Assembly (NCBI GenBank): GCA_000437255.1
Contig: FR899092.1
Location: forward strand, 10,783-26,473
Reading direction: 5' to 3'
From: Ruminococcus sp. CAG:403
GTDB taxonomy: Bacteria; Bacillota; Clostridia; Oscillospirales; Ruminococcaceae
Length of the DNA stretch: 15,691 nt
Numbering within the stretch: the stretch's first letter is position 1; every line of letters starts with the position of its first letter. Position numbers and translations under genes: made by a program. The notes under the pieces are model-generated. The model was not told the DNA's origin. It did no database searches and was given only the letters and a program-made list of their open reading frames with translations. Shown piece by piece: positions 1 to 6,630 of this stretch.

Positions 1-813
1 TTTTAAAAATCCCCATTTATTACAGGTATCGATAATGGTATAGACACCACGATCCTTAATGCAGCCTACAACTGGGTACTGCGTGCCGGCACCTTTTCGA
101 ATATTCAAAACATCTACCGTTACTTTGACCGAATAAGGCTTTGGCAAGTTTTTCTTCGCAGTTACAGTTTGTTTATTGAAACCGTTCAGCCCTGCGTTTT
201 TGATAGCTGTTGGGTAATCAAACAGCATATAGTCCTGGTCACATACTTGTCCAGCAATACGATTGCTGCGGATATAGTTTGTTTCTCCTCCGAACTGCCA
301 CATACCGAAACATTCTTTGTTCGGATAGGAGCAGGAGGGTGCCCAGCAGGCAACCCAATGCGCATATTTGGTTAGTTCTGCATCGAACATATACTGATCA
401 AAATAGGACTGCGAAGAATAAATGCCAACCCAGAGTCCTTTTTTCTCAAGCCGATCACACCAAGTCTTTATAATATCTGTAAGCAACCGTTTCCCTACGC
501 CTAATTGGGTTTTGTTTTCCACATCTATGTAAATCGGCAACTCGAATTGCTTTCCACGTAAAATGTGCTCATAGAGATAATCGGCTTCTTCTTTCGCTTG
601 CTGTGTGGTTAACGCTCTGCTGAACCAATATACTCCAACAGGAATATTATGTTTTTTGGCATTTGTATAGTTACAAGAAAATTTACTGTCAACATACAAG
701 CCATCATCTCCGCCACCGCCTTTGATTACAGCAAATTTTACACCTTCTGCAACAGCTTTTTGGAAATCAAAATCCCCTTGCCATCTTGAAATATCAATAC
801 CAAATTCTTTCAT
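1..813 (-). CDS. GH25 endolysin (N-acetylmuramidase) with C-terminal SH3 domain, 3' end missing
   Basis: Phage endolysin that would cleave the glycan strand of peptidoglycan at the end of infection. The reading frame is open from the ATG at 813 to the window edge, giving 271 residues with no stop, so the C-terminus is cut off. The GH25 fold is seen in residues 1-205: GIDISRWQGD at the N-terminus (Asp7), the strand LPIYIDVEN with the Asp97/Glu99 acidic pair, and the later GMWQFGG and DQDYM segments. A linker of about 20 residues leads into a bacterial SH3 (SH3_3-like) domain from about residue 228, with the typical LNIRKGAGTQYPVVG stretch; this would bind the cell wall. The start codon overlaps the holin stop (ATGA), so translation is probably coupled. 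Family assignment is firm; the substrate bond is inferred from the family. The number of SH3 copies cannot be seen. Confidence 0.95.
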   Translation of the reverse strand, partial: MKEFGIDISRWQGDFDFQKAVAEGVKFAVIKGGGGDDGLYVDSKFSCNYTNAKKHNIPVGVYWFSRALTTQQAKEEADYLYEHILRGKQFELPIYIDVENKTQLGVGKRLLTDIIKTWCDRLEKKGLWVGIYSSQSYFDQYMFDAELTKYAHWVACWAPSCSYPNKECFGMWQFGGETNYIRSNRIAGQVCDQDYMLFDYPTAIKNAGLNGFNKQTVTAKKNLPKPYSVKVTVDVLNIRKGAGTQYPVVGCIKDRGVYTIIDTCNKWGFLK

Positions 814-1244
814 GATTTCTGATCCTCACTTTCTGTTTTCTTCTTTAGAACTTCAATTGATTTTACAATAACTTGTGGGATTGGAACGCCCATCAGACCG
901 GCATTTTCAATAATAGAGATGGTTTCGTTACAAACAAACGCAATTACAACAGCATCACGAATAAAATTAGATCCCAGCATCAAATCCAATCGGCAGGCGA
1001 TCAGCACAATTAATAACGTAACTCCTTTTCGGCAAAGTCCCTTCCAACCAGCACGACTTTCCAAATTACCATTTTCTGTTTTTTTGGATCTGTGAAATAT
1101 GCCTGCAACAATAAGTCCTGTCAAAAAATCAATTCCCATAAAGATTAAAAGTGTGTTTAACGCAGCACTCCATCCCCCAAATAACGAGGCAAGGAAGCTG
1201 CCTACAATACCGATTCCAGCACAAATTCCTTCTTTTACACCCAT
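810..1244 (-). CDS. Phage holin, TcdE/phi29-type (Phage_holin_4 family)
   Basis: Small membrane protein that forms lesions in the cytoplasmic membrane so that the endolysin reaches the wall. It is 144 residues long. The first half holds hydrophobic segments (about residues 6-24 and 27-49, the second with the family-typical FMGIDFLTGLIVA). A basic loop rich in Lys/Arg follows, then a third hydrophobic stretch (GVTLLIVLIACRLDLMLG) and a charged, hydrophilic C-terminal tail ending KKKTESEDQKS. This matches the toxin-secretion/phage holin family of Clostridia. An ATG also exists at 1250, but the AAAGGA Shine-Dalgarno sequence ends only about two bases before it; the ATG at 1244 has normal spacing and is preferred. 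A dual start producing holin and antiholin forms is possible but unproven. The gene is followed by the lysin with an ATGA overlap and preceded by a strong terminator hairpin. Confidence 0.93.
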   Translation of the reverse strand: MGVKEGICAGIGIVGSFLASLFGGWSAALNTLLIFMGIDFLTGLIVAGIFHRSKKTENGNLESRAGWKGLCRKGVTLLIVLIACRLDLMLGSNFIRDAVVIAFVCNETISIIENAGLMGVPIPQVIVKSIEVLKKKTESEDQKS

Positions 1245-1265
1245 TGCCATTTCCTTTCCGAAATG

Positions 1266-1299
1266 AAAAAGCCACTGTAAAAAGTATACAGTGGCTTTT
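1266..1299 (-). terminator. Intrinsic terminator between tail genes and lysis genes
   Basis: A perfect 13-bp inverted repeat (core GCCACTGTA / TACAGTGGC, flanked by AAAA/TTTT) with a 7-base loop spans 1267-1299. On the minus strand the stem runs into five T residues (TTTTTCATTTC). It sits 20 bases after the stop of the 37-residue protein and ends just before the holin ribosome site, so it lies in the leader of the holin. The T-rich sequence on the other side means it could also terminate plus-strand transcription, but no plus-strand gene is present. Confidence 0.85.
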
Positions 1300-1318
1300 C
1301 CTGTTTCTTTTATTTTCC

Positions 1319-1432
1319 CTACTCGTTTTCTGATTCCAATAAGATCGCCTGTACTTTACTCCTGATTTTTTCAGGAACCTCATCAATGGTTTTCATACCT
1401 TTTTTAATGAGTGCCGCATAAATAGCTGCCAT
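1319..1432 (-). CDS. CD1375-family phage microprotein
   Basis: A 37-residue protein beginning MAAIYAALIKKGMKTIDEVP and ending in a charged helix (IRSKVQAILLESENE). It resembles the small CD1375-like proteins found after the tail fibre genes of clostridial prophages, and occupies the place of xkdX in PBSX. Function is unknown. Two in-frame ATGs exist, at 1438 and 1432. The G-rich ribosome site (AGAGGGGGGGAG) ends almost at the first ATG and lies 7 bases before the second, and MAAIYA matches the usual family N-terminus, so 1432 is chosen. It is the last gene before the terminator at 1266-1299. Family naming is from memory of the motif, not from a search. Confidence 0.8.
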   Translation of the reverse strand: MAAIYAALIKKGMKTIDEVPEKIRSKVQAILLESENE

Positions 1433-1454
1433 CGTCATTCTCCCCCCCTCTCTT

Positions 1455-1718
1455 CTACTGCAACAGTTCATAAACTTCTGTCAATGCGAGCTGCGTTTGC
1501 GTGATCTGATCGGATAATTCAGCGTTTTCCTGTGCCTGTTTCAGAATAAATTCATCCTTATCATACTGAATCATGTTAAATTCATATCCGATAAACTCGC
1601 TTTGTTCCCCGACGTGTTCGGAAACCGCTCGTATCTCTGTATGCTGCCAAACACTGTAATCATCTGTTACGATTTCGTTTGGTTTAACTGTACTTCTAAC
1701 TCTTCCGTAATCAATCAT
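1455..1718 (-). CDS. Small conserved phage protein downstream of tail fibre
   Basis: An 87-residue acidic protein, start ATG at 1718 with GGAGGG six bases before it, two bases after the tail fibre stop. The N-terminal half (MIDYGRVRSTVKPNEIV, then a Trp-containing VWQHTEI segment and FIGYEFNMIQYDKDEFI) looks beta-rich. The C-terminal third (LKQAQENAELSDQITQTQLALTEVYELLQ) is a likely coiled coil. Proteins of this pattern recur directly after the fibre gene in clostridial prophages, which suggests a role as a fibre-associated or fibre-chaperone protein; this is inference from position only. I know of no established function. Confidence 0.85.
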   Translation of the reverse strand: MIDYGRVRSTVKPNEIVTDDYSVWQHTEIRAVSEHVGEQSEFIGYEFNMIQYDKDEFILKQAQENAELSDQITQTQLALTEVYELLQ

Positions 1719-1720
1719 AT

Positions 1721-3523
1721 TTAGCCCTCCAATCTTGATGGTACAAATACCAGTCTGGCACCTACTTCACGACCATAGCCAGATGCTGGATGGTAGAAAT
1801 CCCAGTAAAACGCCCCTGCGCCTACTGCGTTATCCCATCGCCCACCTAATCGTGCAATTCGCCAATTTGGGTTTGTGTTCCCGTAATAATCACCAACCGG
1901 CAAAACGCTGGTCCCACCTTTTTCAGCGGGAACAAACATCCAGTCATATTTTTCTGCGTATCCAAATGCGGAAACCGATCCATTACCGCAGCAGGGATGA
2001 ATCCCAGTATTTTCATAAGGGGATGTAGCGGTATCGTCTGCAAAATCATGATCCGCTACAAACAGCGTGCCATATTCCCCATCTACAATGGTAGCTGGAT
2101 TTTGTTCGTTCATGCCGTCAACCCAATACCAGATGTTTCCCCATAGATTTTCTTCACCACGGTATGATACAATCGGATAACCATTTGCATTGGTAACAGT
2201 ACCGGATCCGTTTCCCAAACTTACACTTCCACCGGTGTTTTCTGCAACGTTTGTCGCGCCGTCGTCTGTTTTAAATGCAACTCCGTTTCCTATTGCTGAC
2301 TGCATATTAAATGTAGCATATTCAATCAGCATTAACAGTTGAGACGCTGCAATTGATGCCGCATACGCTTGCGACCATCCATCCCCACGATTTTTAGCAA
2401 TGCCTCTGGCATTTTTTCGTGCGACCATGGACATTGGTTTTACATTTGCAATGCTGGACAGCATATCTGTTGCGGAATCCATAACAGATGCATCATCTAA
2501 AATATATGTTGCGGCAGATGCATCCCAAAGTGAGCCATCAAATGCAGCAAGGTAAATCTTTTCATTTTCTTTTCCATTTTCAATGAATGCCGGGTGCAGT
2601 TTGAATCCTGTCTTCGGAGTGGCAGAAACATAATACCGTGCTTTTCGAATTTTGGATCCCAGTTTGTTCTTTTCTAGTACAAGCGGTACGACTTTGTAGT
2701 AGAACTTGGGCTGTTCAACCATTGTTTGTACAATAGTGCCGGCTGCAAATTGCAGAGATGGATCCGGGTCTTCGGCTCCTTCTGGGTTCAGATCGACTGC
2801 TTTTGTGAGTTTCCCAGTTGTACTGAAACCAGAATCCCCATAATAGGCAACGACCTTTCCATCATTTGTTAGATTGCAACGGCGTCTACCGCCAAAAGGA
2901 GGAATGTTATCAAATCCTGTCCCCTGTGTGCGATTTTCTGAACCAGCAATGCGGGTAATTCGCTTGTTGGTAAAATCTACTTCCACGCCGTAAATGTCAG
3001 AATCGGTGTACCCAATATATGCCTGTAAATCTGCAATTTTTGCTTCCAATTCCTGAATATCGCCAATGGTGGCCACAGCTGCGGCATCAACAGCTAGCGA
3101 AACATTTTCCGCATTTCCAACCGTAGTAATCAGCTGCACATATGCACCGGAAACTGTCACCCCGTTATACGGCGGCATATAGCAGCTTCCGGAATTTTCA
3201 ATCGTAACCGCATACAGAATTTCGCCTGCATCCGGATCAACTGCATATAAACCTAACGTTTTCATGTAGTATCCGGCTTTTAATTCTGAATTGATAAATG
3301 CAGCTTCTACTTGAATGGCGACATTGTTCGTTCGGACGACCTTGGAAATCAAGCTGGTTTGCTTGATATTGGTAATTGCTGTTAACGCTTCCAGCTGCGC
3401 AAGCGTATATGCTGTGCTGGAGGCTGCTATTTTTGTAAAGGTAATACTTCCAGTTCCGGCAATCATTTTTGCCAATAATGCCTGCCCTGCTTTTGTGATG
3501 ACTAGCTTTGAAAATTCTGCCAT
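1721..3523 (-). CDS. Tail fibre / receptor-binding protein with C-type-lectin-like C-terminus
   Basis: A 600-residue protein that probably attaches the tail to the host surface. Residues 1-150 match the phage tail-collar fibre N-terminal domain (FSKLVITKAGQALLAKMIAG; later GYYMKTLGLYAVDPD), which anchors fibres to the baseplate. Residues 150-170 form a short coiled coil (IGDIQELEAKIADLQAYIG), a probable trimerisation element. From about 265 onward the pattern looks like a C-type-lectin/formylglycine-generating-enzyme-like fold: EQPKFYYKV, GFKLHPAFIENGKEN, the RGDGW element, LIEYATFNMQSAIGNG, SYRGEENLWGNIWYWVDG at 453-470, and a final GGRWDNAVGAGAFYWDF...VGARLVFVP. That last segment has the look of a hypervariable binding surface. 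Start ATG at 3523 with AAAGGA upstream. It corresponds by position to XkdV of PBSX but is not clearly homologous over its C-terminus. The fold is assigned by pattern. Confidence 0.9.
   Translation of the reverse strand: MAEFSKLVITKAGQALLAKMIAGTGSITFTKIAASSTAYTLAQLEALTAITNIKQTSLISKVVRTNNVAIQVEAAFINSELKAGYYMKTLGLYAVDPDAGEILYAVTIENSGSCYMPPYNGVTVSGAYVQLITTVGNAENVSLAVDAAAVATIGDIQELEAKIADLQAYIGYTDSDIYGVEVDFTNKRITRIAGSENRTQGTGFDNIPPFGGRRRCNLTNDGKVVAYYGDSGFSTTGKLTKAVDLNPEGAEDPDPSLQFAAGTIVQTMVEQPKFYYKVVPLVLEKNKLGSKIRKARYYVSATPKTGFKLHPAFIENGKENEKIYLAAFDGSLWDASAATYILDDASVMDSATDMLSSIANVKPMSMVARKNARGIAKNRGDGWSQAYAASIAASQLLMLIEYATFNMQSAIGNGVAFKTDDGATNVAENTGGSVSLGNGSGTVTNANGYPIVSYRGEENLWGNIWYWVDGMNEQNPATIVDGEYGTLFVADHDFADDTATSPYENTGIHPCCGNGSVSAFGYAEKYDWMFVPAEKGGTSVLPVGDYYGNTNPNWRIARLGGRWDNAVGAGAFYWDFYHPASGYGREVGARLVFVPSRLEG
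1739..1873 (-). other. Candidate variable region of the fibre C-terminal lectin-like domain
   Basis: Codons 551-595 of the fibre gene. The segment RLGGRWDNAVGAGAFYWDF followed by YHPASGYGREVGARLVFVP has the same frame of conserved residues (GG-W-N, AGAF-W, S, VGARL) as the variable regions of lectin-like proteins targeted by diversity-generating retroelements. The positions between them (D, G, D, Y, H, G, Y, G) are where such proteins usually vary. No template repeat or reverse transcriptase is seen in the window, so active diversification is only a hypothesis. Confidence 0.45.
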
Positions 3524-3540
3524 GTGAATTTCAATCCTTT

Positions 3541-4329
3541 CTATTGTTTTGTTCCGATGTATTCCGATATCACAGCACCAGATCCGATCTGATTTTCACC
3601 ATTTATGCGATACATTGCGTTAAAATCGTTCGTGAGAACTACAGTTGCAGTATGGGCTGCGCCGCCGCTGTGCACGGTTTTGCTGTTGATCGTAATGGTT
3701 TCTTTTGCATCATTGGTGATGATATACTGATTGGTATCCGTCAATCTACCAGCAATGCGTACGTTTCCCTTTGCTGTATATGTTTCATTCGCATCATTCG
3801 TAATCACAAAATGATGCACCGCACAAACACCTCCAGAGGCCAAGGCAAAACCATTTGCCCGACATGGAATCTGATTCCTGGAAACGATGATCAGATTGCA
3901 TGGAATGACACTGTTGATAATAGTAATCAGTTCATCCACTTGTCCGAAGCGCTCCAAATCAGTAACAATCGTGATTTGATAGTGGTCATAATCTTTTAGG
4001 ATTGTGAAATCTTTATCTCCTGACAAGGATTTTAATTTCATGATCAATGCCTTGATGGTATATGGAATTGTGTTTAACCACTTGATCTGCACCCTAGAAC
4101 GTCGATTTTCCAAACTTTCTCCTCTGGATGGTAAAATATGCAGCATTTGTTCAAATCTTGCAATCCCATACTCATCTGCTGTTTCAATGAATTCATTTTG
4201 CAATGTTTGATCAGCTGCTTTCCAGGCGAGTATAAATTCTGGATTTTCTGCGTCTAGCGTTACTGAAACTTCATGAAATCCGACTAAAAATGTGGGCAAA
4301 TAGGATACTAAATCAACATTGCGTATCAT
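3541..4329 (-). CDS. xkdU: XkdU/YmfQ-like baseplate protein (DUF2313) with repetitive C-terminus
   Basis: A 262-residue baseplate protein placed, as in PBSX, directly after the gpJ-like wedge protein and before the fibre. Residues 1-150 carry the DUF2313/YmfQ pattern: YLPTFLVGF at the start, a helical middle with FIETADEYGIARFEQMLHI, the RRSRVQIKW segment and an alpha/beta unit that includes FTILKDYDHYQITIVTD. In phages of this type it links the baseplate to the fibres. The C-terminal 90 residues hold three imperfect repeats of about 28 residues built around I-T-N-D-A-x-E-T (residues 175, 204 and 232), probably a beta structure. The ATG at 4329 overlaps the upstream stop (ATGA), so translation is coupled. 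The tail of repeats makes it longer than the core family. Confidence 0.9.
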   Translation of the reverse strand: MIRNVDLVSYLPTFLVGFHEVSVTLDAENPEFILAWKAADQTLQNEFIETADEYGIARFEQMLHILPSRGESLENRRSRVQIKWLNTIPYTIKALIMKLKSLSGDKDFTILKDYDHYQITIVTDLERFGQVDELITIINSVIPCNLIIVSRNQIPCRANGFALASGGVCAVHHFVITNDANETYTAKGNVRIAGRLTDTNQYIITNDAKETITINSKTVHSGGAAHTATVVLTNDFNAMYRINGENQIGSGAVISEYIGTKQ

Positions 4330-5525
4330 GCACTTGCACCCCCAAATATCGGAATTTCATACGCCCCAAGCGTAACGTTATCGGTAGAACCGTTGATTTG
4401 CGTATCGTCTATATCAATGATTCCCGATATTCCCAAAAGTCTGGTTTCAATCTGGCTGACGCGAACAATTAAATAGCTGGTATCTGCCCAGGATTTACGC
4501 AATTCCAGCAAATAGCTTTCAATTGCAACATCAATAGAATTCTGTAAATTCGACCAGCTATAACCGGTATCAAATGTAATTTTGGCTTTTACAGCAATCG
4601 GTACGCCAACTGCGCCTTTGACGGACACGACATGCCCAATTGGCGCTAAGCCATAGCCGTTCCCAGCTTGTTCCGGTGGATCAATGGTGTTTTGCACCGT
4701 TTGAATCAAGGTGTCCGATGCAACGCCATAATCGGAATTCACGATTGTAAGAAGAACCGTTCCACCGGTTGTCAGTTTCTTTTGCTCTGCCGCCGTATAA
4801 ACAGCGGATAACCAGTTTAATACTTCTGTAGATACGGTTTTCTTGATTTCTGCATACCAAGCTTTTACTTTTGCATTTGGAATCATGGCGGCAGGCTGAA
4901 TATCTCCATTCCACACGCGCGTAACCTTTGTACTGCCTACACCTGCAATGGCATTTGTCTTTTCAAGATAATCCTGTACATTTCCACCGAATGCCTTTTC
5001 GCTGAAGGAATCAAAATACCGCTTTCGCAAATCTTCCGTATCTTCTTCCGATTCGCCTGGAATTAACACCTCTGTCAATACAGCGGTTTCCAATCCATCA
5101 ATGTATTCAATCGGCAGCATGACACCTAACTGCTGATTTCCAATGATTCCAGCATCTTCACACTGCATCTTGTAGACACCATCTGCTATTTTTTCAACTG
5201 CTACAAAATTGGATTCGCCAATATTAAAACGCTTCCCGATCAGCTCTATGTTGGTTGGCGTAAATTCGCCCTTCAATACTGCTTGTGTGGCTTCATATGG
5301 CGTAATGCCTCTTTCTGCGCATCGCCGGATTAGGAATTCCCTGCTTGCAGTGTCTCCATATGCTTCCTTTAAGATTGTATCTAACTCCAGATACAGGATT
5401 TGCAATTCAATTGCGGTTGGAGAATGCGTGTCAAAAATGACAGAACCTTCCCGCTTATCAAATTGATTGGATACCCGGCTCAACATTCGATCCAGTATGG
5501 TTTCGTACGTTATGCCTTCATACAT
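4326..5525 (-). CDS. xkdT: Baseplate J-like wedge protein (XkdT)
   Basis: A 399-residue protein of the Baseplate_J / gpJ family, a structural subunit of the baseplate wedges that hold the hub and transmit the signal for sheath contraction. Family features visible: the N-terminal MYEGITYETILDRMLSRV, the REGSVIFD turn near residue 25, a long helix (IELQILYLELDTILKEAY), the AERGITPYEATQAVLKGEF strand region, the GIIGNQQLGVMLPI segment near 126-139, and the GESEEDTEDLRKRYFDSF...AFGGNVQDY core at 157-186 that is typical of XkdT. The C-terminal half continues with the beta-rich domain ending in GAYEIPIFGGAS. The start ATG shares a base with the upstream stop (TAATG) and the stop overlaps the next start (ATGA), so it is translationally coupled on both sides. 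Confidence 0.96.
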   Translation of the reverse strand: MYEGITYETILDRMLSRVSNQFDKREGSVIFDTHSPTAIELQILYLELDTILKEAYGDTASREFLIRRCAERGITPYEATQAVLKGEFTPTNIELIGKRFNIGESNFVAVEKIADGVYKMQCEDAGIIGNQQLGVMLPIEYIDGLETAVLTEVLIPGESEEDTEDLRKRYFDSFSEKAFGGNVQDYLEKTNAIAGVGSTKVTRVWNGDIQPAAMIPNAKVKAWYAEIKKTVSTEVLNWLSAVYTAAEQKKLTTGGTVLLTIVNSDYGVASDTLIQTVQNTIDPPEQAGNGYGLAPIGHVVSVKGAVGVPIAVKAKITFDTGYSWSNLQNSIDVAIESYLLELRKSWADTSYLIVRVSQIETRLLGISGIIDIDDTQINGSTDNVTLGAYEIPIFGGASA

Positions 5526-5929
5526 TAAAAATTCACCACCTTTTCAGTCGCCACATCTCCAAAAATGGTATGCGCAGTAAACGTTACAGCAATCTCTCCT
5601 TTTTTGACCGTATGGAATTGAAAATTATCCACACTTAAAATCCGCTCATCCCAGGTTAACGCCTCCGTGATGCGTCGTTCCAATTCAGGAAGAACATAGG
5701 AAATTGGTTCTCCGTATAGATCGACTAATTCAATCCCATAATTCCAGGAATACATAATGTATTGATAGCGTTCTGTGGATAAAATTTTGAAAATTGCCTG
5801 CCGCATGGCTTCCAGTTCATCGGTATATCCCCGAATACGGTTTAAGTCAAAATCCATTTTGTATGTTTTAGTGGGCTGTTCTTCTATTTCAAACGACTGG
5901 TTGAAATAATTACTGATTTCCGGTGTCAT
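5525..5929 (-). CDS. xkdS: XkdS-like baseplate wedge protein (DUF2634, gp25-like)
   Basis: A 134-residue protein of the DUF2634/XkdS family, the counterpart of the T4 gp25/GPW baseplate subunit that nucleates sheath assembly. Supporting pattern: TKTYKMDFDLNRIRGYTDELEAMRQAIFKIL, then ERYQYIMYSWNYGIELVDLYG at 53-73 (the wedge core with the Tyr/Trp-rich strand and Gly-Glu-Pro), then a helix (LPELERRITEAL) and two strands ending FHTVKKGEIAVTFTAHTIFG. The N-terminal EQPTKTYK motif is typical of the family. It lies between the hub protein XkdR and the XkdT wedge, in PBSX order, with ATGA and TAATG overlaps at its two ends. Confidence 0.95.
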   Translation of the reverse strand: MTPEISNYFNQSFEIEEQPTKTYKMDFDLNRIRGYTDELEAMRQAIFKILSTERYQYIMYSWNYGIELVDLYGEPISYVLPELERRITEALTWDERILSVDNFQFHTVKKGEIAVTFTAHTIFGDVATEKVVNF

Positions 5930-6630
5930 TCTATCTTCCCCATTACAACATATTTTTGACCGCCTTGCTGACGAATTAGTGCAACCTTATCCCCCATAGA
6001 CAGTCCCCCACTTGTTATAGTAGTTGTGGTTGTTCCAGCTGCGGCGCCGACTGGAATCCTGCGAATAGCAGTTAAACTGAATGCGGAAAGCGGACTGGTT
6101 TTTACATTGCCAGTGTAATTTGCACCGCCTTCGTGAATAACAATTCCACCTGATTTATAAATACCAACATGCCCACCACCCTCCAAGATGAGCAAATCCC
6201 CATCCTGGATATTAGCCCGGTCTACGCCAACACCGGCGTGCATTTGTGTCCAGCTTACATTCCCGATTTCCGCCCCGAAGTGACGGTATACACGTTCAGT
6301 AAATGCGGAACAGTCCGCAGTACCTCTAGCAGCAACAATTTCTTCCAGTGTGTTATAATTACGCCCGGTGCCCAGTAAATATGGGATTTTCCCGATAAAG
6401 GATGCCGCATACGCGGTAATGCTTCCGGTAACTGGCGTTTCTGTAGTTGCTGTAAAACTTTGAAGTTTTACCAACTGGTTTTCTCCCAGTGTCATTTTTT
6501 GATCGACAAAAATCTTAAGCGGCTTTGTGCTTTTTACTAGTCCGAAACAAACATGGACGGGCTTCGCGGCTTCTACGGCTTCCACGGCAATCTTTTTAAT
6601 TGCCTTGACTAGTTCAACAACATCAGACAA
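5926..6630 (-). CDS. xkdR: XkdR-like hub protein (DUF2577) with inserted NlpC/P60 peptidase domain
   Basis: Tail-tip hub or spike protein that also appears to carry a cell-wall peptidase. The first 60 residues (VELVKAIKKIAVEAVEAAKPVHVCFGLV...PLKIFVDQKMTLGENQLV) and the last 24 (MGDKVALIRQQGGQKYVVMGKIE) together form the usual DUF2577/XkdR OB-like protein. Between them, residues about 68-192 form an NlpC/P60 domain: FIGKIPYLLGTG, the catalytic TADCSAFTERVYRHFG (Cys107), QDGDLLILEGGGHVGIY (His154) and VIHEGG (His166). All three expected catalytic positions are present. A Thr/Gly linker (AAAGTTTTTITSGG) joins it back to the OB part. The longest frame begins with GTG at 6639, but the AGAGGGG ribosome site abuts it; the TTG at 6630 has a 9-base spacing and is preferred (numbering from there). 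Its start overlaps the end of XkdQ, and its stop overlaps XkdS (ATGA). Confidence 0.88.
   Translation of the reverse strand: MSDVVELVKAIKKIAVEAVEAAKPVHVCFGLVKSTKPLKIFVDQKMTLGENQLVKLQSFTATTETPVTGSITAYAASFIGKIPYLLGTGRNYNTLEEIVAARGTADCSAFTERVYRHFGAEIGNVSWTQMHAGVGVDRANIQDGDLLILEGGGHVGIYKSGGIVIHEGGANYTGNVKTSPLSAFSLTAIRRIPVGAAAGTTTTTITSGGLSMGDKVALIRQQGGQKYVVMGKIE

Noticed and set aside
1129..1386. An 85-codon minus-strand frame covering the terminator and holin start
   Set aside because: It runs through the terminator hairpin and overlaps two better-supported genes in another frame, with low-complexity, Lys/Arg-rich sequence.
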